From contig JAJEKV010000097.1 in the NCBI GenBank assembly GCA_021234155.1, positions 1,612,001 through 1,676,000 on the forward strand: a stretch of DNA of 64,000 bases, read 5' to 3'. The notes under the pieces are model-generated. The model was not told the DNA's origin. It saw only the letters and a program-made list of their open reading frames with translations, and made no database searches. This document shows, one piece after another, positions 24,003 through 36,188 of the stretch; the stretch's first letter is position 1; every line of letters starts with the position of its first letter. The position numbers were made by a program, and so were the translations under genes. The stretch comes from Isoetes taiwanensis. Taxonomy: Eukaryota > Streptophyta > Lycopodiopsida > Isoetales > Isoetaceae.

Positions 24003-24510
24003 AAATAGAATAAGGTTTTTATCGTCTACGGAGACCAATGGCCTATGGGACGCAAAGAGGAGGCGCATCAAGCGTATTACTGTCCGTGTTAAAAAAAAAC
24101 CCTGTTATTTGGGAAAAAACCGTGACAGGAATAGGTTTGCTGTCAAACTGTACAAATACAAATATAAAAATACATATATCATTGGGGGAGATATATATGT
24201 ACATGTATCAGGTAAGTGCCCGACTGATCTCGGTGATCCATGATTATCTCTTGAAGGTATCACCATGATCTCTTGAAGGTATGATCCCAAACCTTCCTTC
24301 GTACGTAGCTCGTGCTGAGCTCGTCATGCAGGGGCTGGCCAAGGCGGACCAGCTCACCATAGCGTATCCGAGCAGGGGCTGGCCAAGGCGGACCAGCTCA
24401 GCATAGCGTATCCGAATGTCATCATATATATGTTGACAACTCTGAAGGGTGTGGCATTCATCTTCCACAGGTTGGCCTGACGTGGCTTCCCAATTATCTC
24501 CTCGGCTCAA
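24003..24510 (-). mobile_element. Family A LINE 3' fragment, inverted
   Basis: On the minus strand 24244-24510 encodes VEDECHTL and YDDIRIRYAELV, which corresponds to the VIEDEVTL block near 16005 of the long copy and to the piece at 2250-2466. Further along, the minus strand reads GTCCCATAGGCCATTGGTCT, then CCGTAGACGATAAAAACC, and then an ATTCT/ATTTT tandem tail that ends near 24003. This is the family 3' end in inverted orientation. The central part contains a 44-bp tandem duplication. Confidence 0.7.
24328..24415. repeat. 44-bp tandem duplication
   Basis: Two units start GCAGGGGCTGGCCAAGGCGG. They differ at one base (CACCAT against CAGCAT). The near identity shows a duplication much younger than the LINE fragment that holds it. 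Confidence 0.9.
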
Positions 24511-26211
24511 TTGTTCCCTGAAGATGGTTTTCGAGTTTTCCCTCTAAATCCGACTCATCCTTAGGTTTTGTGCACAAAAGGGTGCTCTCAAAATCTCTTC
24601 TGAGGCAGCCGAAAACCTCTGCCTAAGATTTGATGTTCCGTTCTTGAGTTTTTGGGCTTCCGATGAGGCCGTTACGACCTGGAGGTTCGATTCCTCCGGC
24701 CCATTCTCTGTTTTTTTGAGTGGGTATTCTGAGACCATCTGGGTCCCTATCGACCCATCAGTCCAGAATCGATCAGATTTGTGGCCGAGGCTGCAGACGA
24801 TTAGGTCGGCAGAAGCTGCAAAGGATTAGGTCGCATTTCTGTAGAGGCTGCACCATTGTTGTTGTATCCGGAGGTGAGGGATCGAGTGGGTCAGAGCCTC
24901 GGCCTAGTTGTGGGCTTCGATTTTTCTGCTGCTTGATTCCTTTGTGGGCTTCAGTTCCTTCATGTGTGCGGCCCAGGACTTGGACCTGATATGGCAACCA
25001 TGTGAAAGAAGTATGGTGCTTTGGTGTTGTGAAAACTTTAGTGCTTCACGGTGTAGGCCTAATTAATCTCGTTGCACCATTGATTGGTGCAGGAGATTTA
25101 ACAGTCGAAAAAAGATCGACCTTTGATGTGGGGAATCTCCCATCATCTAAAGGTCCAAATTTAACAATGCCAAAAACGAGCCACTAAATAAAGAAAGAGT
25201 ATTATGTGATGCAACTGAGGCATTGCCTTGGCCTAACCGGTACCCTGTCTGTAGACACACATGGGATAATTTTGTTGCTGGCCTTGACTCTATTCTGATA
25301 GAAATGGATTGTAGGTCATGAAGGTGTTTGTAAACTGTAAATGAGCCATAGTGCAATTGCAATTCTGTCAGCTCTTTCCTTCAAGCAATTTGATGTCAAA
25401 ATACTATCCCTTCACGTTGCTTAACACCTATACATATTACAATAACCTCAACAGGTGGCAGTCATTAATATTGTTATAGATAACCTCAAAATAGCAGCAG
25501 AAAGATTTGCACAACCATTACTTATTACGAAGCCATGGAAACCTCTCTAACCAGAAAAACAAATCAGTGTAAATGTTGCACAGCATTTTCCTTGCAGCAT
25601 GGTCAGAACTTCAAAACAAAGCTTATAAAAACACATACAACTGTTTGCATCAATGTTAAACATTACCTGCTAAGTTTGCATCCTATGTGTGGCAGCCAAT
25701 ATTTTATTCCTTTTGAGGATATCATGCATCTAACCTTCAATAATATCATTGTAACAAGTCATGCTTGTGTGTGCTGGGTATACAGAAACAGCAGCTAGAA
25801 AGCTTTAACTTAGTCATTTTCTACTAGACGACAAACTATGTTAAGACCTTTCATGGTCAGATAATCCTAGCGATAACAACACCTTCAACAGATATTTCAT
25901 ATATATCATAGAGGCGACAAACAGCTTGTAAAAGGTAGAAAAATTTTGTGCCCAGCAAGAGTGTATACGTAAACATTGATTCTGATTTTTCATTCACGAG
26001 GCATGCCAGATTCTGTACATATTAAAAAATTTCCAAGAACAGTACCTGTCCGATAGAAAGAAGTCATCCAGGCATATCTCCATTAAGAGTAACTGGAAAT
26101 TCTGGAATAGCTAATATGCATCCATGCTTGATCATTAAGATGTATAATACTTAAGCTCTACTGACATTGGTCTCACAAGCACCACAGACACAAGATCTTC
26201 TGGTTTAGACT
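24511..26211. other. Flank of the PORR gene, no gene seen
   Basis: The part next to 26211 should include the 3' untranslated region of the PORR gene, which is read on the minus strand. No other coding pattern was found. A GC-richer patch at 24640-25000 has open stretches in several frames but no domain. Confidence 0.5.
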
Positions 26212-27642
26212 CTACCATATTTCACGTGGAGGTCCATTGTTAACAAATTCTTTCTGTACTAGTCCCAATGACTTGAGTGTTGATATCCTATCTTTTCTTG
26301 CTAGTGCAATGTCTTGATCTCCTTCTACTTCATCATCTGACCATTCACCATCATCCTCGTCATCACTTTCATCATCAACAGCATCATCCATATCTAATTT
26401 CTCCACATTACGACCTACACTAATAAGGGCTGCAAGCTTTTCTTTTACAAGCACCAAGGGATCCTTCTCTATTAACTCAGAGTTATGATAGGCTTCCCTT
26501 AAAAAGATAGAGTCTCGTTGGCCCTTTAATGAGATATAAAAATGTTCTGGATGGCGAATAACCATTGGATGTAAACGCTGTGAAAATTTATAATCCTTCC
26601 GGAAGTGTGTCAAATGATCAGTCAGAGTTCTTTTCTCAATGGTAAGAGTTAACAGCTCATGGACCACTGCAACTGCATGTTTCTCTGCTTCAGGTGATGC
26701 TGCATCCAAATGACTGAAATCTGAATAAGGTGATATAAATGGAAGCCTATCAAACTGAATAAGCTTCTCTTTATCCTTTCTAGAAAGATTAAGCCCTCTT
26801 GGAAGACTAATTCTGGGAAACCTTGGGGGTCTCCCACTTACTGTAATTTCATCAGGTTGTTCCTGAAGACTAAGTTTTTTCTTCTCTAAGGCACTAATAG
26901 CAAGGGCTGGGTCCCAGGAAGTGAGTTCTAATGCTGGTCCCATGCCAGTCTGAACAACTTTGAAAAAACCAGGATAATTGTTTACCATCACTGTGTCAAA
27001 ATCATCAGGAAGACCTAAATCACGTTTCAGATGCTTAATTTTTGACAATAAAATCCTTTTGTCAATTGACATCATAAGAATTTTTCTCAACTTGTTAACA
27101 ACCATTTCCTCCATCTCTTGCTTTATCTTCAGCTCTTCCAAATACTGAGCTTCAGCTTGAGGGGTTAACTTAAAATATACTGAACTAGCTCCTTCTTCAA
27201 AAACTCTAAAAACTGCAGGGTAACGGCGAAGCAAAACTATAAAACGTCTCTTACCTATTAAACCAATTTGCTTCCGATATTTGCCTAGCCTTCTGAGAGA
27301 CATGATGCGTTCAGGTTCTCTGACGACAAGCTCTTTAACCCTAGAAACAATTTTGAGCTTTTTTTCCCTATCAATAACTTTGTCAAATGCCGGATCTTTC
27401 CTCCTCTTTATTTTGGCCACCACGTCCAAATGCCTTCGCCCTTCTCTTGAATCTTTTGCCGTTGAAAGCCTGGAAACGGACTGATTTTGAAGACTGGCAA
27501 GGCCATCGCCGAAAAAACAAGATGTGATAAGATTCAAGGGCTGCTGCCTCAGATTTAGCTTCCGTGTTTGCCATTGTCCAAGGCGATTTGGAGATGCATT
27601 CGCTTGCGAGTAGTGAATAAGAGGAGGAGCCACCATAGCCAT
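26212..27642 (-). CDS. PORR-domain organelle RNA-binding protein (WTF1-like)
   Basis: Proteins of this plant family bind organelle RNA and are needed for splicing of group II introns in chloroplasts or mitochondria. The gene is one uninterrupted frame of 476 codons, a usual length for the family. Residues 1-70 are rich in Ser, Arg and Gln and poor in acidic residues, as in an organelle transit peptide. The PORR domain spans about residues 80-405. It opens with RRKDPAFDKVI and includes RRFIVLLRRYPAVF (133-146), YFKLTP (156-161), FYISLKG (368-374) and FLREAY (380-385). The C-terminal part (418-444) is strongly acidic, with DDESDDEDDGEWSDDE. The start chosen is the first Met of MAMVAPP; no in-frame upstream ATG lies close by. 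Family assignment is firm. The WTF1 subgroup and a plastid target are inferred from the acidic tail. It is the only complete, unbroken frame among host genes here. Confidence 0.93.
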   Translation of the reverse strand: MAMVAPPLIHYSQANASPNRLGQWQTRKLNLRQQPLNLITSCFFGDGLASLQNQSVSRLSTAKDSREGRRHLDVVAKIKRRKDPAFDKVIDREKKLKIVSRVKELVVREPERIMSLRRLGKYRKQIGLIGKRRFIVLLRRYPAVFRVFEEGASSVYFKLTPQAEAQYLEELKIKQEMEEMVVNKLRKILMMSIDKRILLSKIKHLKRDLGLPDDFDTVMVNNYPGFFKVVQTGMGPALELTSWDPALAISALEKKKLSLQEQPDEITVSGRPPRFPRISLPRGLNLSRKDKEKLIQFDRLPFISPYSDFSHLDAASPEAEKHAVAVVHELLTLTIEKRTLTDHLTHFRKDYKFSQRLHPMVIRHPEHFYISLKGQRDSIFLREAYHNSELIEKDPLVLVKEKLAALISVGRNVEKLDMDDAVDDESDDEDDGEWSDDEVEGDQDIALARKDRISTLKSLGLVQKEFVNNGPPREIW

Positions 27643-27900
27643 TTTACGGGAAAATCAGATCAGATCTCGGGGTTTTGCAAGGTTTGTGTGAAGATATTTT
27701 CTCCCTTTTCTCAAGATTATCAAAAGAGTGCAATACATAAATAAAAATAACTAGTCAAAAGCACGTTTGATCACATTTTACAGAAATTACATATTTTGAT
27801 AATGTTCTTTTGTCTCTGTAATTTATCATATGAAGACTTTAAGCATAATTTGTAGGCAATTATACTTGACATCAAAGCAAGGTATATGTTCTCATACTCA
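27643..27900 (-). promoter_or_regulatory. 5' flank of the PORR gene
   Basis: The upstream region on the minus strand is AT-rich. I see no certain TATA box or other defined site. Confidence 0.3.
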
Positions 27901-28008
27901 TGACATGATTATTTGCTAACTTTGTGTGAACATTAATTAAAGTTTGAGTCACATTGGCAAAAATAGCTAGGGACATGATTATTTGCTAATTTTGTGTGAA
28001 CTTGGATG
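27901..28008. repeat. Short direct repeat, 73-bp spacing
   Basis: GACATGATTATTTGCTAACT at 27901 recurs with one change at 27974, each followed by TTGTGTGAAC. It is a local duplication. Confidence 0.8.
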
Positions 28009-29757
28009 TCAGAAATCATCAACAATTCTTGGATTATTGTGTATTTTATGCTCTGCTTAAACATCTTCTGCAACTCTTCCCTGCGCCTCAAATTAGACAA
28101 CAAAATCAGACAACACAAGGGAAGGCAGGCCGTTTGGGTTTCCTGTGCACACCCAACTCCGACATATCCTTGTAGCCACAACCTCATGGCAAGAAGAACA
28201 TAGATTAGAAAGGAAAAATAGCAAATATACAGAAACATAAGTAGAAAGGAGCATGGCGACACCATCGAATCGAATGTTGCAAGATCCAGTCCACTTATAA
28301 CCCTTCAGTTAGACTATCAGTGATGACTACAAGAATGATAAAATCAGTTCGCAAAAAAGAACAATGCCACCTTGTGCAAATGAGTAAGAGCCCAAAAAAG
28401 AGACATTTGTTGGATTTTATCACAACATTGTGAATCACCTAATGGTAACCACTGATATGCTTCTACCATCATCTCCTGCAACATGGGCATATTCGTGTTG
28501 CCTTCCCTGTTGTTGCTGGGAGAAAAATGACCTTTAACTTCCCTAAAGAAAGAACGTACACAATTTTGGACTTAGAAGTATTCTAGAACCCCGTTGATAA
28601 AGATGGACCTAGTCAATTGCCCTCATCATGGCTTAGCTAAAATAAATAATTTCAAACTAGATATTGTGGTATTCAAATTAATCAAAGCATTATTTTTTAC
28701 TGTAGAATATTTCCACATCATTAACAAAATTATCTATTGATTGTTAACAAAATTTTCTTGAAGCAAGAATGTGAAAAGAATAGATGAGTGTGAAAGAACA
28801 TTGCAGTAAAGTAATGGGGAGCTCCCTCTTATTTCACCAAGGATATAATATCTCATTCAGGATGGCGTCCACCCAACCTTATAACAGTAGGAGTAGGAGA
28901 GTAACAGATGATGCCGGTTCTATCCCCTGTTATTCCCGCCTTGTACACAATGGGCAATATTGGATGGTCGGCCACCGAAACTTTAGAAAGATAGTGTCGA
29001 AGCTTGAACTAATCGTTGGACAAACTATCACTTGACGCCTTTGCCCAAGGATTTAAGGATTAGCAATATCTAGCAAAATCACTAATACATCATCTTCTCC
29101 ACATTCCATCCTTAGACTATATTAATGTCCATATAGGTGAAAAATCTTCCGGAAGAAATAGGCATCTTTTTGTTGCAGTTGTCCAATGGATAGGTTGCTC
29201 ATGGTCCTTTCTTGAACAAAAGGAAGTTGAACGAAGATGGGGCATACTCTTAAGTGCGGTTGCATTTTATGATGCTTTGGTCTACTTGGCATTTTGCTTC
29301 ATTGCATTATTCTCGTATAACAGGGGTTAAGCTCGGCACCTTGGTGCTTAAAACGACATCATCAAATTACTTAACACACCGAGAATAGCAACAACATTCT
29401 TAAGACAAAAGCATAAATTTAAAAAGCGTGTTTACCTTCCTATGTTTGGCATTGAGAACGCCATCTTTTCCAAAAACACGACCAAGTATTATATAGTTTG
29501 CCATTGAATCGCCGTATAGATCCACCAACAATGGTGACCACCTTTCTACAAGCCAATTCGGACAAAGATGGCAAATGAAGAGGAAGCTGAAAAGTAGGAC
29601 TTATAGAAGCCAAGAGGATCGTCCCCAAGTGCCCTATTAATCCATTTAAGTGCAACATCATAGTCGTCACCCCAGGCCCATCATCTCGTCCATTGATACC
29701 AAGTAACCGTGTTCCAGGTCTATTAGTCACCCGCACTTGCACCCCCCGCAAACAAAT
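28009..29757. other. No gene seen
   Basis: A region without a supported gene. Open stretches at 28784-29035 (plus) and 29440-29784 (minus) have no recognisable domain. It may belong to the same old mobile sequence as the duplicated block that follows. Confidence 0.45.
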
Positions 29758-30864
29758 AATTAAGTAAAATGTTACTTGCATCAATTTGCTTAGTTGGCAA
29801 GCATGAACAATGCACCTGTGTTTTAAGAGACATGAAAGAATATCGATAATGAGCTAAGCCTGGATGCCTTAGGCTCCACATTGCCAAAGATGGGAAAATT
29901 TTAGACTATTGTGGATATGAAGGGAAACAATTATATGCCGCATTACATGCACCAAAGAAACTTCTAGAGAAAAACAAGGCAAGTAAAAATTAAATACCAT
30001 TGACACGGAGATCCGCATATATGCCGGCCAATGCATCCAAAAAAGATACTTTATCACTAAGGAGGACACACCAAACCCGTAAAGTAAGAACTTGATTTAT
30101 TACTAGAATGAATGCAGAGCTTTAAAAGGTCCCAATGACTTGCAACTAACTAAGTTGGAGACTCATAGCATGCGCGATCTTTGAATGAACACCTGCAAAT
30201 CATGGCCTGGACGATGTAGTAGATCACTGATGCCCTTGATAATGTAAAGGTCTTCTCACCGCTTGTAGAGGACCTTGGCTGGGAATTAAAAAGTAATCGA
30301 ACATGAGAGATGAAGAAGTGAATCACAAAACTAGCTATATGAGATGGCCCAAAACTTATTACCCTCAGCCTTTGGGTCCAAAGACAACCGAAATCGAAGA
30401 AGTCATTGTGCGCTTAATGGTAACACGTAACCCCGCATGGCGGAGATTTAAGTCACAACTTATAAATTATCAAAGTCATTTCTAACATGCTAGAACTTCA
30501 TATGCTTACGGGTCACCACGGTCTATTCGACAAGTTTCATAATAGAACCGGGAAGGAATGTCCGCCAGGCTCCTTCCGTGTTCTCGGAATTATAACACAA
30601 TTCAAAGTTGCCAAACACCACAATCGCATTATCACACCGCAAAAACGCATGTAAGAAAAGCGGATGTATTATTGACTTGATGACAATTCGTACATTTCTA
30701 CATTGTCGACGTTCCTAAAACAAACTGAATCATTGTGCCCAGATCCGGGAACTTCCACACGGACAACGTACTTCCCAAGTAGATGGTTCATCTTGATCGT
30801 CCGATCGTACAATGCTTGCAAATCCCATCCGGGTATTCTTATTGCCGCCATAATTCCATCGCTT
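29758..30864. repeat. 1.1-kb duplicated block, copy 1
   Basis: This block is followed head-to-tail by a second copy, with an offset of 1107 bases. Both start AATTAAGTAAAATGTT and both end TTCCATCGC. On the minus strand near the end it can encode LLGKYVVRVEVPGSG. I do not recognise a family. Long identical runs alternate with short patches of difference. Confidence 0.9.
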
Positions 30865-31982
30865 AATTAAGTAAAATGTTCTTTGCATCAATTTTCTTAG
30901 TTGGCAAGCATGAACAATGCACCGTGTTTTTAAGAGACATGAAAGAATATCGATAACGAGCTAAGCCCGATGCCTTAGGCTCCACATTGCCCGTGGGGAA
31001 AATTTTAGACTATTGTGGATATGAAGGGAAACAATTATATGCCAAGATTACGCGCGGTACCAAAGAAACTTCTAGAGAAAAACAAGGCAAGTAAAAATTA
31101 AATACCATTGACACGAGATCCGCATATGCCGCCAATGCATCCTAAAAGATACTTTATCACTAAGGAGGACACACCAAACCTCGTAAAGTAAGAACTTGAT
31201 TTATTACTAGAATGAACAGGCGAAAAGGTCCCAATGACTTGCAACTAACTAAGTTGGAGACTCATAGCATGCGCCTTTGAATGAACACCGCAAATCATGG
31301 CACCGGCGATGTAGTAGATCACTGTGCGCCCTTGATAATGTAAAGGTCTTCTCAACCATTTGTAGAGGACCTTGGGCGGAATTAAAAAGTAATCGAACAT
31401 GAGAAATGAAGAAGTGAATCACAAAACTAGCTATATGAGATGGCCCAAAACTTATTACCCCTCAGCTTTGGGTCCAAAGACAACCGAAGTCGAGTCGAAG
31501 TCATTGTGCGCTTAATGGTAACACGTAACCCGCATGGCGGAGATTTAAGTCACAACTTATAAATTATCAAAGTCATTTCTAACATGCTAGAACTTCATAT
31601 GCTTACGGGTCACCACGATCTATTCGACAAGTTTCACAATAGAACGGGGAAGGAATGTCCCCTACTCGGCTCCTTCCGTAAGTGTTCTCTCGGAATTATA
31701 ACACAATTCGGTGTTGCCAAACACCACAATCGCTGATTATCACACGCAAACGACGTAAGAAAAGCGGATGTATTATTGACTTGATGACAATTCGCACATT
31801 TCTAACGAACATGAATCATTGTCGACGTTCCTAAAACAAACCTCGAATCATTGTGCCCGGATCCCGGAACTTCCACACCTGGACAACGTACTTCCCAAGT
31901 AGCTGGTTCATCTTGATCGCCCGATCGCATAATGCTTGCAAAACCCATCCGATATTCTTATTGCCGTTGCTAATTCCATCGC
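30865..31982. repeat. 1.1-kb duplicated block, copy 2
   Basis: Second copy of the preceding block. The differences are mostly clusters of 1-5 inserted, lost or replaced bases at C- or G-containing spots rather than scattered substitutions. Its minus strand carries the counterpart LLGKYVVQV at about 31870-31900. Confidence 0.9.
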
Positions 31983-33391
31983 CTTTGGACCGCGTACTTT
32001 TCCTCGAAATTAAAATTTGTAACATGTTAAGAGTTCCTTAAAGCTCTTGTCATAGAATGCCAAAGGATGCATTGTACCAGATATGTCATCATGGAATGCC
32101 TCGCCAAGGTAGGCGCATGTTCCACACTCCTCTTGCCATGTCAATCTCAAAAAATCGCTGATGCCATTATGTGTTTGTTGCTCGTACTAATTTCCTTCTT
32201 CCTCTTGACATAAGTTCCTTGAAATCCCACAACCACAAGGCCACACTAGCAGAAGAATGGACCAATTCGAATTTCACCCGCTTAACAATACAAATGCTCA
32301 AGGGAAATGCTCAAGGGAAGAGGAAAATACTCACAAGGGTTTCGGTAGAGAAGGAACAATCATGTGCTTCGTGGTGTCCGAGGATGTTGTTTTGTGTGTG
32401 TTATACCGCGGAAGAGCCACGAAAACATAACATCATTTTTACCCCGCGACCGCAACAACAGGGGTCTCTTGGTTTTTGCTCCTCGGCTTTTGCTCCATAT
32501 CTCCGGACTTGGTTTTTGCTCCTCGGCTTTTTTGCTCCATATCTCCGTAAGATCAAATTGATGTCATCGGATGGAACTCTCTTGTGGTTTAAAACACTAG
32601 TAAAGAAATGCAACATTTGCCCAAAAAAAGGGCAAGATTTGAGCTCCACCAAACACCTAATCCATCTCAGATTTTACATGCATCCAAAGATGGAACGATC
32701 CAAGAAAGCGTAATCCGGGTTGCCACGACATAGTCGCATTACAAAAACATTACTTCCATTGCATCTTTGAAATAGCTTTGAAATACAAAAATTTAACTGC
32801 CGACAGACTTGCAAACTTCCAAATAGCTTTAAAATACAAGAATTTACTTGCCGCCAGAGTGCCGCAAGAACAAACCAAATGGTTTCTAAAAATCAAATCG
32901 ATTTGGCAAAGTGGTGCGGGCATAACTTTCGATTTGGCAAAGTGGTGCGGGCATAACTTCCCAAATGCCATGAACACGCTGGAATTTCCTTGAATTTTCT
33001 TGATCGTAGATGAAATCCAACGACGGAAACATCAGCCACCTGCACAAAAATCCCACCTGGCAGCAACGTGGACACTCTGAAATTGCTTCAAAGTGTCCAC
33101 TTGCGTTTGTGCAAACGTGCTAAAAAAGGCATTTTAGATGGAAATGTAATGATAACTCATCGATTTATCAACTCTATAATCGTTTTTTTGGGTTAGGGGG
33201 CAACCCTCTTGTTGGAGGGTAGAGTGACATATAGAAGGCTTTGATTTGATTTATAAAATATTTTAAATACACGGTTACGATTGTATGGGATTAGTTAGGG
33301 TTTTGTGGCACTTTGTGATACTTGGAGAGATTATTTTGGGATTTCTTAGACGGTAGAGATTGTCGCCTATCCAAGGAAGCAATGAACCAAT

Positions 33392-33393
<2 letters not shown>
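31983..33393. other. Repeat-bearing stretch, no gene seen
   Basis: The region holds two short tandem duplications. One has units of about 47 bases around GGTTTTTGCTCCTCGGCTTT at 32467-32548. The other has 31-base units starting CGATTTGGCAAAGTGGTGCG at 32899-32960. A diverged repeat of AGCTTTGAAATACAA also occurs at about 32770 and 32823. A 180-codon open stretch at 32171-32713 crosses one of these duplications and shows no domain. Confidence 0.6.

Positions 33394-33423
<30 letters not shown>
33394..33423 (-). repeat. Poly(A) tail of the L1 LINE
   Basis: Thirty T residues on the plus strand mark the 3' end of the minus-strand element. Confidence 0.85.
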
Positions 33424-33424
<1 letters not shown>

Positions 33425-33716
33425 AAAGATCAGAAATATATTAATTGGTGCTCATCAATTACATACGTATGCCAAGTGATATCATACACCTACACAACAT
33501 GTTTGTTTATGTAGGGATAACCACTTAGCTGTGGATTTGGAACTTTTACAGGAACGATAAAAGAGAGTCGTGGAATTGAGAAGCCCACTCCTCGTCTTCA
33601 AATGCTATAAGATATTGGCGGATCTTCTGCTTTAAAGATGGCCCTAGGCTATTGGAATGAATATACTCTTGGGAAAACACTAATTTTCTCCGCCTCTTCC
33701 ATATTAGCCATAGGAG

Positions 33717-35243
33717 CTATCCTTTACATAAGTTCAGAGCTACTTTCTGTTCAGTTGGCCAAGATGATGGATATATGCCTAACAAAAGCTCTTTGTCTGA
33801 TAAAGAGGTCCCAAACACTTCCTTCACTTGTTCCCATACTGGACGAAGTTCTGCACAATGCATGAAACAATGTTCAATTGTCTCTGCTTCCAGGCCGCAC
33901 ATTGGGCAACTCGGTGAGACATCAGAGTTGTACTTATTTACTAATATGTTGACCCTGACTGCTCTATGAAAGATTTGCCATAGTAGTGTGGATACCTTTG
34001 GTGGCAAGTGGCTCTTCCAGACCCATTTCCATATTTGACTGAGTTGGACATCTTCTGCTGTTACCTCCCATTGGGAATGAAGATTCATCGCTTCGTTCAC
34101 ATGCAGAATCTTGTATGCCTTTGACACAAAATCTTTTTTATCAAGGTTTTCATGAGGTAGGCTAAAAGCACCTACCTGTGGAGAAGCATAGGTTGGAATA
34201 TTGGCCAATACCATTTCCCAAACTCGTTTGTCCCGTGATTTCACCTTAAACTTGCTTTGAAATGACTCCCAAGAGTGTCGCACACCACCTTGGTACCAAT
34301 CTCCAACGCAAGAGATACCTGCCACAATCCATCTATTTTGTGTTCTTTTATTCACCACCGAAAAAAGTGGGACGCAGCCTCTGTCAGTTTCCACTTGCAG
34401 CCACCACACTGGCAGAGACACTGAGGTACAATTTTTGATGTCCAAGCGCCATAGAACTTTAACTGTCTCCCAAGCTTTAAGGAATCCTTTAAGAAACGGC
34501 GAAGCTCCCGCATATGGCCTCAATTTATAAAACAGGGCCCATGGTAAATTTGCTTTATGAGATGATTTTCCACACGGTATACAGTGAGTTAGTGATTGTT
34601 TTAGGAGTTCAAGGCCCGGAGACCTCGAATCTTGTTGAAGGATTTCCCACATGAATTTGTACACTAAGTTGCTGTGCAACTTAAAGTCAAGCATTCCTAA
34701 TCCTCCATGTGATTTAGGTCTCAAGCATTTCCTCCAAGCCACTTTGATATTTGCCCCTTCCTCATTTCCACCCCAGACAAAATTTTGCACCATTTTTGAT
34801 AGCTCTGCTAGCTTTGATTCAGGAGCCAACAACACTGATGCGGCATAAATATGAGTACGGCTTAGCACTGATTTGGCTACGACGATTCTTCCCGCCATGG
34901 AGAGCTTACCAACTTTCCACCGTCTCAAATGTTTGTCTAAACTGAGCAGAATCTCATCCCAAATATTCGAGGATGAAATGCACACCCCGATTGGAACACC
35001 CAACAACTTCGAAGAGGACCCAACAGGTACAGTGGTCCAAGGAAAAGTGGCAACATGAGCCGGGAGAGGCTCATCTAGTGGCCAAATTGCTGCACACTTG
35101 TTCCAGTTAAGAAAACAACCTGATGCTATAGAGAAGAAATCCAGCAACTGTTTCGCATTCAAGAGGTTTATTTCTAGGGCTTCTAAGAACAAGAAAGTAT
35201 CATCAGCATATTGGTTACAAATTTGCTGCGAGCCATCCGCCAT
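33717..35243 (-). pseudogene. L1 ORF2 reverse transcriptase, C-terminal part and zinc finger
   Basis: The 508-codon frame starts just before NQYADDTFLFL, the catalytic centre of the reverse transcriptase. The thumb region follows with LNWNKCAAIW, LGVPIG and WKVGKLSMAGRIVVAKSVL. The C-terminal zf-RVT domain has CPMCGLEAETIEHCFMHC, with two Cys pairs and a His as in other plant L1 elements. The end is close to the 3' untranslated region and the poly(A) tail at 33394-33423. Together with the two preceding frames it covers nearly all of ORF2. Confidence 0.9.
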
Positions 35244-35308
35244 CTGCAGCCCTGCAGCCCTGTTATAACCCTATCTTCCACAGCTGCCAACAGTACTTGA
35301 GATAACCC

Positions 35309-36157
35309 TTATGCGACAATATAAAAAAGAAAAGGCGCCAAGGGACAACCTTGCCTAATGCCCCTGCTCACTTCAAAGATAGGGGAAGTCTCCCCAAAAG
35401 TAACACGTATAAACGCCGATGATTTCAGCAATTTTGTCACAATGTTAGTAAATTCCTGTCCACAGCCGAAAGCAAGCAACATCTTTTCCAAAAAGGACCA
35501 GCTCACACTGTCATATGCCTTTTTAAAGTCAAGCTTTAGATAGAGTACCTTCTGATGTGTCTTTCTCGCCCAATGTATGCCCTCAAAGGCTGCTGCAATA
35601 TTATCGAATACTTCTTCCCAAAATGAACCCCCGACCGACATTGATATATGTTCCATCAAAATAGGCTTATTTTTTCCCGCATATCCTTTTGCTATAATTT
35701 TATAGAAGGTTGGCAACAAGGTAATAGGCCTCCAAATCCCCCTATGACTTTCTGGATCCTTCACCTTCGGATTAGAGTAATACATCCTGTGTTTAGTTTG
35801 TTTGTCCAAATTATCTCGCTTGTAGAAAGTCCCGATAAGCACTTGATACAAACTATTGTACCCATTCCCAAAGATTCCCGAAAGAATTCTGGCTGAATGC
35901 CAATACCCTGACATTTGTTTTAGCCAAAGAATAGAAGGCCTCAATGATATCTTCGATGGAAAGCGGTCCGTCCGAAGTTGTTCCCTTTGGCGATGAGATA
36001 CTTTAGATACAACTTTTGAAAGAATTAACTCCTCAAAGCAACTCTGAAAATTTATATTCTTCTTTTTAAAGAAATCTTCAAAATGTTTGAAAACCACCTC
36101 TTTCACCTGCTGAGGATTCCGAATGATGGACCCGTCCTCTCCCTGTATTGAGGACAA
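35309..36157 (-). pseudogene. L1 ORF2 reverse transcriptase, N-terminal part
   Basis: The 282-codon frame continues ORF2 after a frameshift near 36170. It reads RPITLLPTFYKIIAK, then LYLKLDFKKAYDSVSW (catalytic Asp of block A) and RGIRQGCPLAPFLF (block B), and it ends two residues later. The region before the RPITLL block is damaged: the stretch around RPSILWLKQMSG has lost the usual WKxGxIxPI block. The catalytic YADD is in the next frame. Confidence 0.85.
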
Positions 36158-36188
36158 CGTGGCTGATTGTTTCCTCTGCCTTGCAACC

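Noticed and set aside
32171-32713. 180-codon open stretch on the plus strand
   Set aside because: It runs across a non-coding tandem duplication (the AFAPYLR-like repeat comes from it), changes character along its length and has no known domain.
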